Made by a program: the position numbers and the translations under genes | Notes under the pieces: generated by a model | Told to the model about the DNA's origin: nothing | Seen by the model: the letters and a program-made list of their open reading frames with translations, nothing else | The model's database searches: none | NCBI GenBank assembly: GCA_029935705.1 | Contig: JAOZJU010000006.1 | Location: 1 to 50,695 of the forward strand | DNA: 50,695 nt | Reading direction: 5' to 3' | Origin: Arcobacteraceae bacterium | Lineage (GTDB): Bacteria; Campylobacterota; Campylobacteria; Campylobacterales; Arcobacteraceae | Part shown: piece after piece, positions 43,086-50,652 of the stretch | How positions within the stretch are numbered: position 1 is the stretch's first letter | Layout: each line of letters begins with the position of its first letter

Positions 43086-43391
43086 TCATTTTATCTTTTT
43101 TGTTTCTGTTTTAGTTTTACCTAACTTGTCCACCCAAGTCATAGTGATACTATCACCTTTTTTTGCACCTATTATTTTGTTGTCTAGCTTATATTTTAGT
43201 ATAGGATTTTTTGATAAAAATTGACTCGAAGATACTTCAAACACTACTTTGCCACCTATGGTTGCTTTCCAGTTGGTGATAAAATTTGCCTCTACACCTT
43301 TTGTTTTTGCTGCTCTATATGGTAGCATAATATGCTTTGCCATCGCTTTTACTTTTATGATATCATTTTTTAATTTTGCTTTTATTTTCAT
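43086..43391 (-). CDS. soxZ: Thiosulfate oxidation carrier subunit SoxZ
   Basis: 101-aa partner of SoxY; the heterodimer carries the sulfur substrate in the periplasm. Recognisable features are the MKIKAKLKNDIIKVKAM start, the MLPYRAA-type segment and the Ig-like fold with GDSITMTWVDKLGK near the end. The start is ATG 43389-43391 with AAGGAGAAAT upstream. A longer frame from 43475 overlaps soxY and is not used. It lacks its own signal peptide, as is normal: SoxY carries it through Tat. It follows soxY by 10 nt. Confidence 0.92.
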   Translation of the reverse strand: MKIKAKLKNDIIKVKAMAKHIMLPYRAAKTKGVEANFITNWKATIGGKVVFEVSSSQFLSKNPILKYKLDNKIIGAKKGDSITMTWVDKLGKTKTETKKIK

Positions 43392-43401
43392 ATATTTCTC
43401 C

Positions 43402-43863
43402 TTATCCTTCACATCCGCCCAAAGCGACTTCGAGCGATTTGCTATCTTCATACAACTTGCCATCAACACCTTCAACTATCACAGTGATTGTGCCTGATTC
43501 TTGCATCTTCATCTTTAGACTATTGTCTATAATAGTTCCATCAAAGACACTAAACACAGCGACTAAACTTTCTGGGTTTTTGTCTTGTAGCACTGCTACT
43601 GATTTAGCTTTGATATCAGATGAAAACTTCACAGGAATCGCTCCACCATTTGCTGCAACTTTTGGTATATTTAAAGTTACACCCTTTTTTATGGTCTCAT
43701 TTGTGCCATATAGTTCTTTTATCGCATCTGCTACTTTGTGGCTTTTGTCTCCCTCCCATGCACTTTTGTTTGATTTTCTATAATCTTTTGCCATCATAAT
43801 TGTTGGCGACATAGCAGTTGCGACAGCAATAGCTCCCAAACTTAAAAAATTTCTTCTTTTCAT
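43402..43863 (-). CDS. soxY: Thiosulfate oxidation carrier protein SoxY
   Basis: 153-aa carrier with a Tat signal (RRNFLSLG, residues 3-10, cleaved around MMAKD). Sulfur intermediates are bound through the single C-terminal cysteine. The swinging arm here ends GGCEG instead of the canonical GGCGG, and I checked the codons GGC-GGA-TGT-GAA-GGA-TAA. The rest of the protein matches SoxY (for example TLNIPKVAANGGAIPVKF). It lies in the order soxC-D-Y-Z, suggesting the second SoxYZ set of Campylobacterota dedicated to SoxCD. Confidence 0.92.
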   Translation of the reverse strand: MKRRNFLSLGAIAVATAMSPTIMMAKDYRKSNKSAWEGDKSHKVADAIKELYGTNETIKKGVTLNIPKVAANGGAIPVKFSSDIKAKSVAVLQDKNPESLVAVFSVFDGTIIDNSLKMKMQESGTITVIVEGVDGKLYEDSKSLEVALGGCEG

Positions 43864-43873
43864 TTTTTCTCCT

Positions 43874-45022
43874 TTATTTTAAGTTGATCATATAATCAAC
43901 CACTTTTTTAAACTCATCGTCACTTAATGTTGTTCCACCTTTTGGTGGCATCACATTAAGCCCTTTGATACCTCTTTTGTATACCCCTTTGATACCGCCA
44001 TTTTTCATTTTGGCTTGCCAGTCGCTCTTTTTGCCAGCTACTGGAGCTTGCATACTATCGTTTGCATGACACATAGCACAGCTTTCATCATAGACTTTTT
44101 TGACATTTAGCTTATCTTTTGCTAAAGCTGGCTTATCTTTTTTGTTTGAAAGTGGTGGGTGAAAATCTTTTATGCCACCATTTCTTACTCGCACTATTTT
44201 AGCTGACTTTTTTTGACAGTTTTTCATACATCTTTTAGCATATGCTACTTTTATAGCCCCAAAGTTTTTTGGGTTTTTGTAGTATTTTCGCACTCGTTCA
44301 AGCGAACCTTTGCCATCTATTTTGGGTTCAAATCCATCAACATTTGGCATCTTTATCTTTAGAAACTTTTCTCTTGTAAGTTCATACTCATCATCTACAA
44401 GTTTTCCATCTATCTTTATCTCGTTGATATTAAGTATATATGCTACAAGTGCATACACTTCATCATCTTTTAGAGTTTTGCTTCTTGTATGTGGCATACC
44501 ATCTCTTATATACCACCAAAGTGTGCTAGCTTGTGGCCAATAAGAACCAAACACTCTCACTGGTCCATCGGCATCTGGACGGTTTCGTTGGTTTTTGAGA
44601 GTTTTTTGCATATTATATCCACTTCCTTTTGATAAAGCAGGATAACCTCCGCCACCGCTACCAAAATCTCCATGACAGCTTACACATTGTGCTTCATAAA
44701 GCTCTTCACCATCTTCGACAGTTCCGCTACCTTCAGGCAAACCAGTGCCATCTGCCATGATATCAGTATCCCAAGCTTTAAGCTCATTTGAAGTTGGTTT
44801 TCTACCAAACTTGTATCCACCTTTTAAAGTTTTTTCATTTATTTTATAAGGTCCTGTTTTGCCATTTTTCACTGGATGATAGACACCACCATCTATTGTA
44901 GGGTGGTTACTCATAGTTCCAACAGCCGAAGGTATATATTCACCCTTTTTGGCATAAACACTAGTTGTCAAAAAGAGTAGAAACAAACCTACAAACAAAA
45001 ATTTATGATCTAAGTTGAACAT
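43874..45022 (-). CDS. soxD: Sulfur dehydrogenase cytochrome c subunit SoxD
   Basis: 382-aa periplasmic dihaem cytochrome. The signal peptide is about residues 1-24 (ending SVYA). Haem-binding sites are CVSCH near residue 112 and CAMCH near residue 318. An extra cysteine pair lies in KRCMKNCQ. It passes electrons from SoxC during oxidation of the SoxY-bound sulfane sulfur. The start ATG 45020-45022 lies inside soxC, with a strong GGGAGG ribosome site, so the two are translationally coupled. Confidence 0.93.
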   Translation of the reverse strand: MFNLDHKFLFVGLFLLFLTTSVYAKKGEYIPSAVGTMSNHPTIDGGVYHPVKNGKTGPYKINEKTLKGGYKFGRKPTSNELKAWDTDIMADGTGLPEGSGTVEDGEELYEAQCVSCHGDFGSGGGGYPALSKGSGYNMQKTLKNQRNRPDADGPVRVFGSYWPQASTLWWYIRDGMPHTRSKTLKDDEVYALVAYILNINEIKIDGKLVDDEYELTREKFLKIKMPNVDGFEPKIDGKGSLERVRKYYKNPKNFGAIKVAYAKRCMKNCQKKSAKIVRVRNGGIKDFHPPLSNKKDKPALAKDKLNVKKVYDESCAMCHANDSMQAPVAGKKSDWQAKMKNGGIKGVYKRGIKGLNVMPPKGGTTLSDDEFKKVVDYMINLK

Positions 45023-46343
45023 GATTTACCTCCCCAGTTTTAGTAACTTCCCAAGTCTCTAAGCCATTTCTATGATAGACACTCTCTACACCCATAACTT
45101 CTGTTTCTTGATCGACTGTAGGTTGAATATATCCAGCATCATCCATAGCACGAGAGGTTAGAAGTAGCCTTTGTCCTTTTCTGTATTTGTGCATAAAACT
45201 CCATCTTGTCCAACATTTTGGTAGTACTAGACCTTTGAGTTTTGCTTTTTTGAAGCTTCTACCACCATCAAATGATATATCAACACCTATTATAGTCCCC
45301 ATACCAGACCAAGCTAAACCCTCTATCTCTATCAGGTCGCCATCTTTTAAATCTGTCCATGGTATCTCTGGACTAGGGCTTGTGACAGTTGAGTTTACCT
45401 CATTGGCATAAAAATGTTGAATAGCTTTGCCTGTTGGTTTAAGAGCTGTATATTTGCTTGTTTCCTCTTTGGCAAACCACGGCTCGCTCGCAAACTCAAG
45501 TCTTTTTAACCATTTGACACATAAGTTTCCTTCCCAACCAGGTAGCAAAAGTCGCACAGGATAACCTTGCTCAGGTCTTAATGCTTCGCCATTTTGACCC
45601 CATACTATCATCGCATCATCAAGAACTTTGTCTATAGGGACAGTTCGCCCCATCTCTGAGTTGTCACTTCCCTCGCTTAACATCCATTTTGCTTCTGGTT
45701 TAAGCCCTAAGTCTTTCAAGATAGTTTTGATATATACACCAGTCCATTGGGCACAACTCATAAAACCTTTTGCAAACTGCAAAGAGTTGTATTGAGGTGC
45801 TCTCCACTCTTGACCGCCATTGGCTGGACACTCAATAAAGTGTGTTCTTGTGACACTTGGATATCTTTTAAGCTCCTTTAAAGTCAAAACTATTGGCTTT
45901 TTGACAAGTCCGTGTATCATAAGTCTAAACTTATTTGGATCAACATGAGCAGTGCCACCATGACTTCTACTAAAAAATAGTCCATTTGGAGTGATAATCC
46001 CCTCTATATCTTGTATAGGAGATACAGCTATTGCCGCCCTATAGTTACCCGATGCTAGAAGTTTGGTATATCGTCTTGTGACATTGTGTTCATAAGCCGA
46101 GGGGATACCATACAAATTTTTAGTAATAGGATCGCCCCACTGTTGTCCCCAAGGGGCATGATGAGTTATCGCTTTGTCATCGCCAAACACCTTGACAGGA
46201 TCAAGCACTGACATAGCAGCTATAGCACTTACAGATACTACAGCTGACTTTTTAAAAAATTCTCTTCTACTCTTTTGAGTTGGTTCAAATTTTGTCATAT
46301 TTTGTTTAGAATTATCATCTAAACTTATATTTGTTTTTTTCAT
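45003..46343 (-). CDS. soxC: Sulfane dehydrogenase molybdopterin subunit SoxC
   Basis: 446-aa molybdoenzyme of the sulfite-oxidase family. The Tat signal is SRREFFKKSA (about residues 24-33). The molybdenum-ligating cysteine is in THFIECPANGGQEW. The dimerisation domain (IEGLAWSGMGTIIGVDISFDGG) follows. With SoxD it oxidises SoxY-bound sulfane sulfur, allowing complete oxidation of thiosulfate to sulfate. It is the first gene of the module and is preceded by a strong -10 box. MoaC and MoeA encoded in this window help supply its cofactor. Confidence 0.95.
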   Translation of the reverse strand: MKKTNISLDDNSKQNMTKFEPTQKSRREFFKKSAVVSVSAIAAMSVLDPVKVFGDDKAITHHAPWGQQWGDPITKNLYGIPSAYEHNVTRRYTKLLASGNYRAAIAVSPIQDIEGIITPNGLFFSRSHGGTAHVDPNKFRLMIHGLVKKPIVLTLKELKRYPSVTRTHFIECPANGGQEWRAPQYNSLQFAKGFMSCAQWTGVYIKTILKDLGLKPEAKWMLSEGSDNSEMGRTVPIDKVLDDAMIVWGQNGEALRPEQGYPVRLLLPGWEGNLCVKWLKRLEFASEPWFAKEETSKYTALKPTGKAIQHFYANEVNSTVTSPSPEIPWTDLKDGDLIEIEGLAWSGMGTIIGVDISFDGGRSFKKAKLKGLVLPKCWTRWSFMHKYRKGQRLLLTSRAMDDAGYIQPTVDQETEVMGVESVYHRNGLETWEVTKTGEVNHVQLRS

Positions 46344-46383
46344 TTTTCTCCTTTGTAAAAAATATTAGCTTAAAGCATATCGC

Positions 46384-46433
46384 ATTATACCACAAATATT
46401 TGAAACTAAAACCCAAATATGAAAAAAGTTTCA
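46384..46433 (-). promoter_or_regulatory. soxC promoter with overlapping inverted repeat
   Basis: The -10 box is TATAAT on minus (46384-46389) in the 12-mer TTGTGGTATAAT. A perfect inverted repeat, TGAAACT (46401-46407) and AGTTTCA (46427-46433), flanks and overlaps the -35 position. Its 7-bp arms are spaced 19 nt apart, which suits a dimeric regulator. The rest of the 246-bp divergent gap up to 46589 is AT-rich with no gene. Confidence 0.5.
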
Positions 46434-46557
46434 TAGTATATCTACAGCTTATTTTACATATAACACAAATCTATTTTTAAGTTTCTATTTTATGTAAAGA
46501 TAAAAAGTATTGATATATTGTTATACAAAACGATAGTTAAGTTTTATAATTTTTAGC

Positions 46558-46563
46558 TATAAT
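46558..46563 (+). promoter_or_regulatory. Predicted -10 box for the MOSC gene
   Basis: GCTATAATAAG contains a perfect TATAAT, 26 nt before the TTG start. GGAG lies 5 nt before the start. Divergent from the soxC promoter. Confidence 0.55.
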
Positions 46564-46589
46564 AAGCAAGTTAAAAAATTGGAGAACTA

Positions 46590-47039
46590 TTGAAATCAAA
46601 AAACTCTATCGATATAGTCGCACTTTATATATCTACACCTACTGGTCTGAAGAAAAAAGAGAGCATAGTAGTCGACAAATTGGGCATTGAAGATGATAAA
46701 TTTTATGGCAAATCGCAAAACAGAGCGGTGCTTATCACATCTACATATGCTTATAGTTTGATAAGAAAAAACAATATACCTATCTCATTTGGAGAGTTGG
46801 GCGAAAATATATTAGTAGATTTTGATATCCACAAATTAAAAAAGGATGACACACTACATATAGGCGATGTGTTGCTACAAATCACACAACCATGCACCAT
46901 ATGTGATCATCTATGCAAAATAGATAAAAAAGTCCCAAAACTACTAAAAGAGGATAGAGGCATATTTGCCAAAGTTATAAAAGCTGGCACTATAGCAAAG
47001 AGTATGAAAGGAAAGCTGACATCACATTTTGCAAATTAA
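46590..47039 (+). CDS. MOSC-domain protein
   Basis: 149-aa protein of the MOSC superfamily (beta-strand-rich domain shared with Moco sulfurases and YiiM). Family marks are GIEDDKFYGK, FGELGENILVD, and the conserved cysteine in TQPCTICDHLCK. It is thought to handle sulfur or molybdenum cofactor chemistry, but the substrate is unknown. Start TTG 46590 has TTGGAGAAC before it. It is divergent from soxC, which makes a cofactor or sulfur link attractive though unproven. Confidence 0.85.
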   Translation: MKSKNSIDIVALYISTPTGLKKKESIVVDKLGIEDDKFYGKSQNRAVLITSTYAYSLIRKNNIPISFGELGENILVDFDIHKLKKDDTLHIGDVLLQITQPCTICDHLCKIDKKVPKLLKEDRGIFAKVIKAGTIAKSMKGKLTSHFAN

Positions 47040-47137
47040 GCCGTCATGTGAGTTTGTGGTTTTCTTTAGTAGCAAAACTTTGTGTATAAAATACTCTATT
47101 GTTTAAAATGGCACAATCAAACTTAAGTTAGTTATGG

Positions 47138-47143
47138 TATAAT
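47138..47143 (+). promoter_or_regulatory. Extended -10 promoter for the helicase gene
   Basis: ATGGTATAATAAT contains TATAAT with TGG upstream, 17 nt before the TTG start of the helicase. AAAGGAAA serves as ribosome site. Confidence 0.6.
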
Positions 47144-47160
47144 AATATCAAAGGAAAATT

Positions 47161-49200
47161 TTGGCAAAAGATATACTAAAAGATTTGAATCCCACACAAC
47201 AAGATGCAGTCAAACATATAGATGGTCCTATGCTCATATTAGCAGGGGCTGGTTCTGGCAAAACAAAGACTATCACTACAAGATTGGCATACCTTATATC
47301 GCTTGGAATTGACCCGTCATCTATCCTTACACTTACTTTTACAAACAAAGCAGCAAAAGAGATGAAACATAGAGCTTACTCTCTCATAGATGATATCACA
47401 ATCCCGCCATTGCTTTGCACTTTTCATAAGTTTGGTTTGATATTTTTAAAGTTTCATATCCAAAAATTGGGGCGAAAAAACAATTTTATGATAGTAGACA
47501 CAGATGACAAAAAAAGGATACTTAGAAGTTTGGAAAAAGAGCTTGAGATACCTATGGTAGCATCTATGATATCAAAATTTAAAAACAGTTTTACATCAGT
47601 AGAAGATGCTATGATTTTAAACGATACAAACTCAAAAGAGGTAGCAAATGTTTATGAAGCTTATGAAAACTATCTTCACAAAAACAATCTTGTGGATTTT
47701 GACGATCTTCTGTTTTTGCCATACAAACTTCTGATGCAAGATGATAAACTATGTGAAGAAACAAGCAAAAAATACAACTATATCATGGTAGATGAATATC
47801 AAGATACAAATGAACTTCAGTTTAAACTACTTCAAAAACTATGCCACAGTCACCAAAATATAAGTGTAGTAGGAGATGACGACCAAAGCATATACGAGTG
47901 GAGAGGTGCTACGATTAAAAATATCCTAAATTTTGACAAAGAGTTTAAAGATGTCAAAATAGTAAAACTAGAACACAACTATCGTTCAACACACGAGATA
48001 CTCAAATATGCAAATACTCTCATAGAGCACAATCAAGACAGACTTGGCAAGAAACTAATAGGCACCAAAGAGCAAGGAGAAAAACCAAAAGTTTATGAAT
48101 CTTTCAATGAAACTCTTGAAACCCAAAAAATTATAAGAGATATAAATGCCCTGCTTGACAACGGTGAAGAACTAAACGATATGGCTATATTGTATAGAGT
48201 AAATGCTATAAGTAGGCAGCTAGAAGATGGTTTGACTAAAGCTTCTATCAACTACAAACTAATAGGTGGTAAAAGATTTTATGAAAGAGCAGAGATCAAA
48301 GACCTTATCGCATACTTTAGGACTATTGCAGAACCAAATGACAACTTTTCGTTTAAACGAATCATAAACCAACCCAAAAGAGGCATAGGAAAAACGACTG
48401 TTGATAAGATAGAAGGTTTATCAAAAACCAAAAATATATCTATGTTTGAAACTATAAGTCAAGTCTCAAGCGATGAGATGACTACACTTATAGGCAAAAA
48501 AAACTACAGAACTCTCAAGCTTTTTGAAGCTTCTATATACGAGATTCAGGATATTTTGAAAAACTCAAAGATGCTTTTTATTGACCATTTTGATGATATG
48601 TTTGAGTTTAAACAATCATTTAAAAAACTTTTCGATGGTGAAGATAGGATAGCAAATATAGATGAATTTTATGGACTTTTGAGGGATTATTTGATCAAAG
48701 ATGAAAAAAACGACATAGCAAGTTTTTTAAATATCATATCTCTTTCAAGCGACAAAGAGGATTTAGACGGTGGTGCTATATCGCTTATGAGTATCCACTC
48801 AAGTAAAGGTTTGGAGTATAAACATATATTTGTAGTAGGACTTGAAGAGGGGTTTTTCCCTCTGCTAAATGCTGACATACAAGAAGAAAGACGATTGGGA
48901 TATGTAGCATTTACAAGAGCAAAAAGTTCATTGACTGTCAGTTTTGTGCAAAATAGATTTTATAAAGGCAAGAGGTCAAACCTAACAAAAAGCAGGTTTT
49001 TAGTAGAAAGTGGTCTGCTAAAGGGTGGATTTAAGATGAAAAAGATAAGCAGTTTTGCCAAAGGTGATGCAGTAAAACACAATCTTTTTGGTCTTGGCAC
49101 TATAGAGATGGTCAAACCAGCGGGCAGTTTGTATAAACTGAAGATAAATTTTGGTGGCAACAAAAGAGAGATTATGTCAAGTTTTGTCACAAAGCTATAG
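47161..49200 (+). CDS. UvrD/Rep-family superfamily I DNA helicase
   Basis: 679-aa 3'-5' helicase acting in replication restart or repair. Motif I is AGAGSGKTKTI (about residues 29-39), motif Ia LTFTNKAAKEM, motif II VDEYQDTN, motif III VVGDDDQSIYEWRGA, motif IV HNYRS, motif V SIHSSKGLEYKHIFVVGLEEGFFP and motif VI RRLGYVAFTRAK. The C-terminal region (HNLFGLGTIEMV) matches the UvrD/PcrA tail. Start is TTG 47161. UvrD, PcrA and Rep cannot be separated by eye. The stop overlaps the ribosome site of the next gene. Confidence 0.93.
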   Translation: MAKDILKDLNPTQQDAVKHIDGPMLILAGAGSGKTKTITTRLAYLISLGIDPSSILTLTFTNKAAKEMKHRAYSLIDDITIPPLLCTFHKFGLIFLKFHIQKLGRKNNFMIVDTDDKKRILRSLEKELEIPMVASMISKFKNSFTSVEDAMILNDTNSKEVANVYEAYENYLHKNNLVDFDDLLFLPYKLLMQDDKLCEETSKKYNYIMVDEYQDTNELQFKLLQKLCHSHQNISVVGDDDQSIYEWRGATIKNILNFDKEFKDVKIVKLEHNYRSTHEILKYANTLIEHNQDRLGKKLIGTKEQGEKPKVYESFNETLETQKIIRDINALLDNGEELNDMAILYRVNAISRQLEDGLTKASINYKLIGGKRFYERAEIKDLIAYFRTIAEPNDNFSFKRIINQPKRGIGKTTVDKIEGLSKTKNISMFETISQVSSDEMTTLIGKKNYRTLKLFEASIYEIQDILKNSKMLFIDHFDDMFEFKQSFKKLFDGEDRIANIDEFYGLLRDYLIKDEKNDIASFLNIISLSSDKEDLDGGAISLMSIHSSKGLEYKHIFVVGLEEGFFPLLNADIQEERRLGYVAFTRAKSSLTVSFVQNRFYKGKRSNLTKSRFLVESGLLKGGFKMKKISSFAKGDAVKHNLFGLGTIEMVKPAGSLYKLKINFGGNKREIMSSFVTKL

Positions 49201-49208
49201 GAGAGCTT

Positions 49209-50474
49209 ATAAAAAAGGTTGAACTTCTTTCTCCTGCTGGAAACTTAGAAAAACTTAAAATCGCACTCGCTTATGGTGCCGATGCCGTATATGGAGGAGT
49301 GAGCCACTTTTCACTTCGCATAAGAAGTGGCAAAGAGTTTACATATGAGAGTTTTAAAGAGGGTATAGACTATACTCACAAAAAAGGCAAAAAAATCTAT
49401 GTAACGATAAACGGCTTTCCATTTAACTCGCAAATCGATCTACTAAAAAAACATATACAAAAAATTGCTTCATACAAACCAGATGCCCTAATAGTAGCTA
49501 CACCTGGAGTGGTAGTTTTGTGTAAAGAGCTAGCTCCTACTATACCTATACACCTATCAACTCAAGCAAATGTTATGAACTATCTTGATGCAAAGGTTTA
49601 TTATGATATGGGTGTAAGCAGAATCATTGTTGCACGAGAGATAAGCTTAAAAGATATCAAAGAGATAAAACTAAAACTACCAAAATTAAGCATAGAGGTA
49701 TTTGTGCATGGTTCCATGTGTTTTGCTTATAGTGGCAGATGTCTTATAAGCTCTTTGCAGTTAGGAAGAGTGCCAAACAGAGGTTCTTGTGCAAATGACT
49801 GTAGATTTAACTATACTTTATATGCCAAAAATGAAGACCACGGAACTATGTTTCGCCTTGAAGAGCAACCAGATATCGGCACATATATATTCAATGCCAA
49901 AGATATGAACTTGTGTAGTCATATAGATGAGATAATAAAAAGCGATTCAATAGATAGCTTGAAGATAGAAGGGCGAACAAAATCTTCGTATTATGTAGCA
50001 GTAACAACAAGCTCTTACAAGATGGCTATAGATGATTTTTATGCAAACCGTTTTGATGCTAAGAGATATCAAACAGAACTACATACCACAAAAAATCGAG
50101 GTTTTACCGATGCATATTTGATACACAAACCATTTGAAAAATATACAGACCAAAATTTTGACTATGCTTTAAGTTCTGGTGGTATGGAGGTTTGTGGGTT
50201 TGTAGTAGAGGATGAGAAACATTTTATGTGCAAATACAAGATATATCCTGGCGACCTATTGGAGATATTTGCCCCAAAAAGTTTTGATATAAAGCAGATA
50301 AACAACGACATAGGCGAGATATATAATCAAGATGACAAATATTTTATAAAGTTTAAAACTATTTTGACACAAGATAACAAAGAGCTTCAAAGTGTCCATA
50401 GTGGCAATCTAAATCCTATACAACTACCTGGCAAACTACCATATATGACTATGTTTAGAAGAAACATCACTTAG
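49209..50474 (+). CDS. U32-family peptidase, apparent ATA start
   Basis: Member of the U32 (YegQ/RlhA-type) family. The N-terminal hallmark VELLSPAGNLEKLKIAL and GADAVYGG is encoded in frame from 49218 on, so the first standard start (GTG 49299) would delete conserved sequence. Going back in frame, the only reasonable initiator is ATA at 49209-49211, giving (M)KKVELLSP as in homologues, with AGGAGAG at 49199-49205. The cysteines of the family's Fe-S site appear in HGSMCFAYSGRCLIS and RGSCANDCR. Length 421 aa. Related proteins hydroxylate RNA or are called collagenase-like; the function here is unknown. Confidence 0.88.
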   Translation: MKKVELLSPAGNLEKLKIALAYGADAVYGGVSHFSLRIRSGKEFTYESFKEGIDYTHKKGKKIYVTINGFPFNSQIDLLKKHIQKIASYKPDALIVATPGVVVLCKELAPTIPIHLSTQANVMNYLDAKVYYDMGVSRIIVAREISLKDIKEIKLKLPKLSIEVFVHGSMCFAYSGRCLISSLQLGRVPNRGSCANDCRFNYTLYAKNEDHGTMFRLEEQPDIGTYIFNAKDMNLCSHIDEIIKSDSIDSLKIEGRTKSSYYVAVTTSSYKMAIDDFYANRFDAKRYQTELHTTKNRGFTDAYLIHKPFEKYTDQNFDYALSSGGMEVCGFVVEDEKHFMCKYKIYPGDLLEIFAPKSFDIKQINNDIGEIYNQDDKYFIKFKTILTQDNKELQSVHSGNLNPIQLPGKLPYMTMFRRNIT

Positions 50475-50534
50475 GTGAAAATTTTACTTGCTTGTGTTAA
50501 AGATAAAGCCATATATATTTTTATTACACCTCTC

Positions 50535-50577
50535 GCTGCTTTTTTAGAAAAACCAGCACAAAAATCGGTTCGGCAGA
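50535..50577. repeat. 43-nt direct repeat, copy 1
   Basis: Begins GCTGCTTTTTTAGAAAAACC and ends GGTTCGGCAGA; identical to copy 2 at 50653-50695. The first part can fold: GCTGCTTTTT against AAAAACCAGC, one mismatch, loop TAG. The repeat lies 61 nt after the U32 gene. In one frame it encodes AAFLEKPAQKSVRQ. Confidence 0.85.
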
Positions 50578-50603
50578 TGCTATTGTAGGGATAAGGTTTT
50601 GCT

Positions 50604-50630
50604 CTTGTATCAAGCTTCGCTTGACACAAG
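50604..50630. terminator. Hairpin between the two 43-nt repeats
   Basis: CTTGTATCAAGC (50604-50615) and GCTTGACACAAG (50619-50630) form a 12-bp stem with one mismatch and a TTC loop. It is followed by ATATTTTA on plus. It resembles a terminator for the U32 transcript, but the T run is interrupted. It may instead be part of the repeat element. Confidence 0.5.
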
Positions 50631-50652
50631 ATATTTTAAAGCACATACCTTT

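Noticed and set aside
43392-43475. Longer N-terminus for SoxZ
   Set aside because: It would lie inside soxY coding sequence; the internal ATG has a strong ribosome site and matches the family start.
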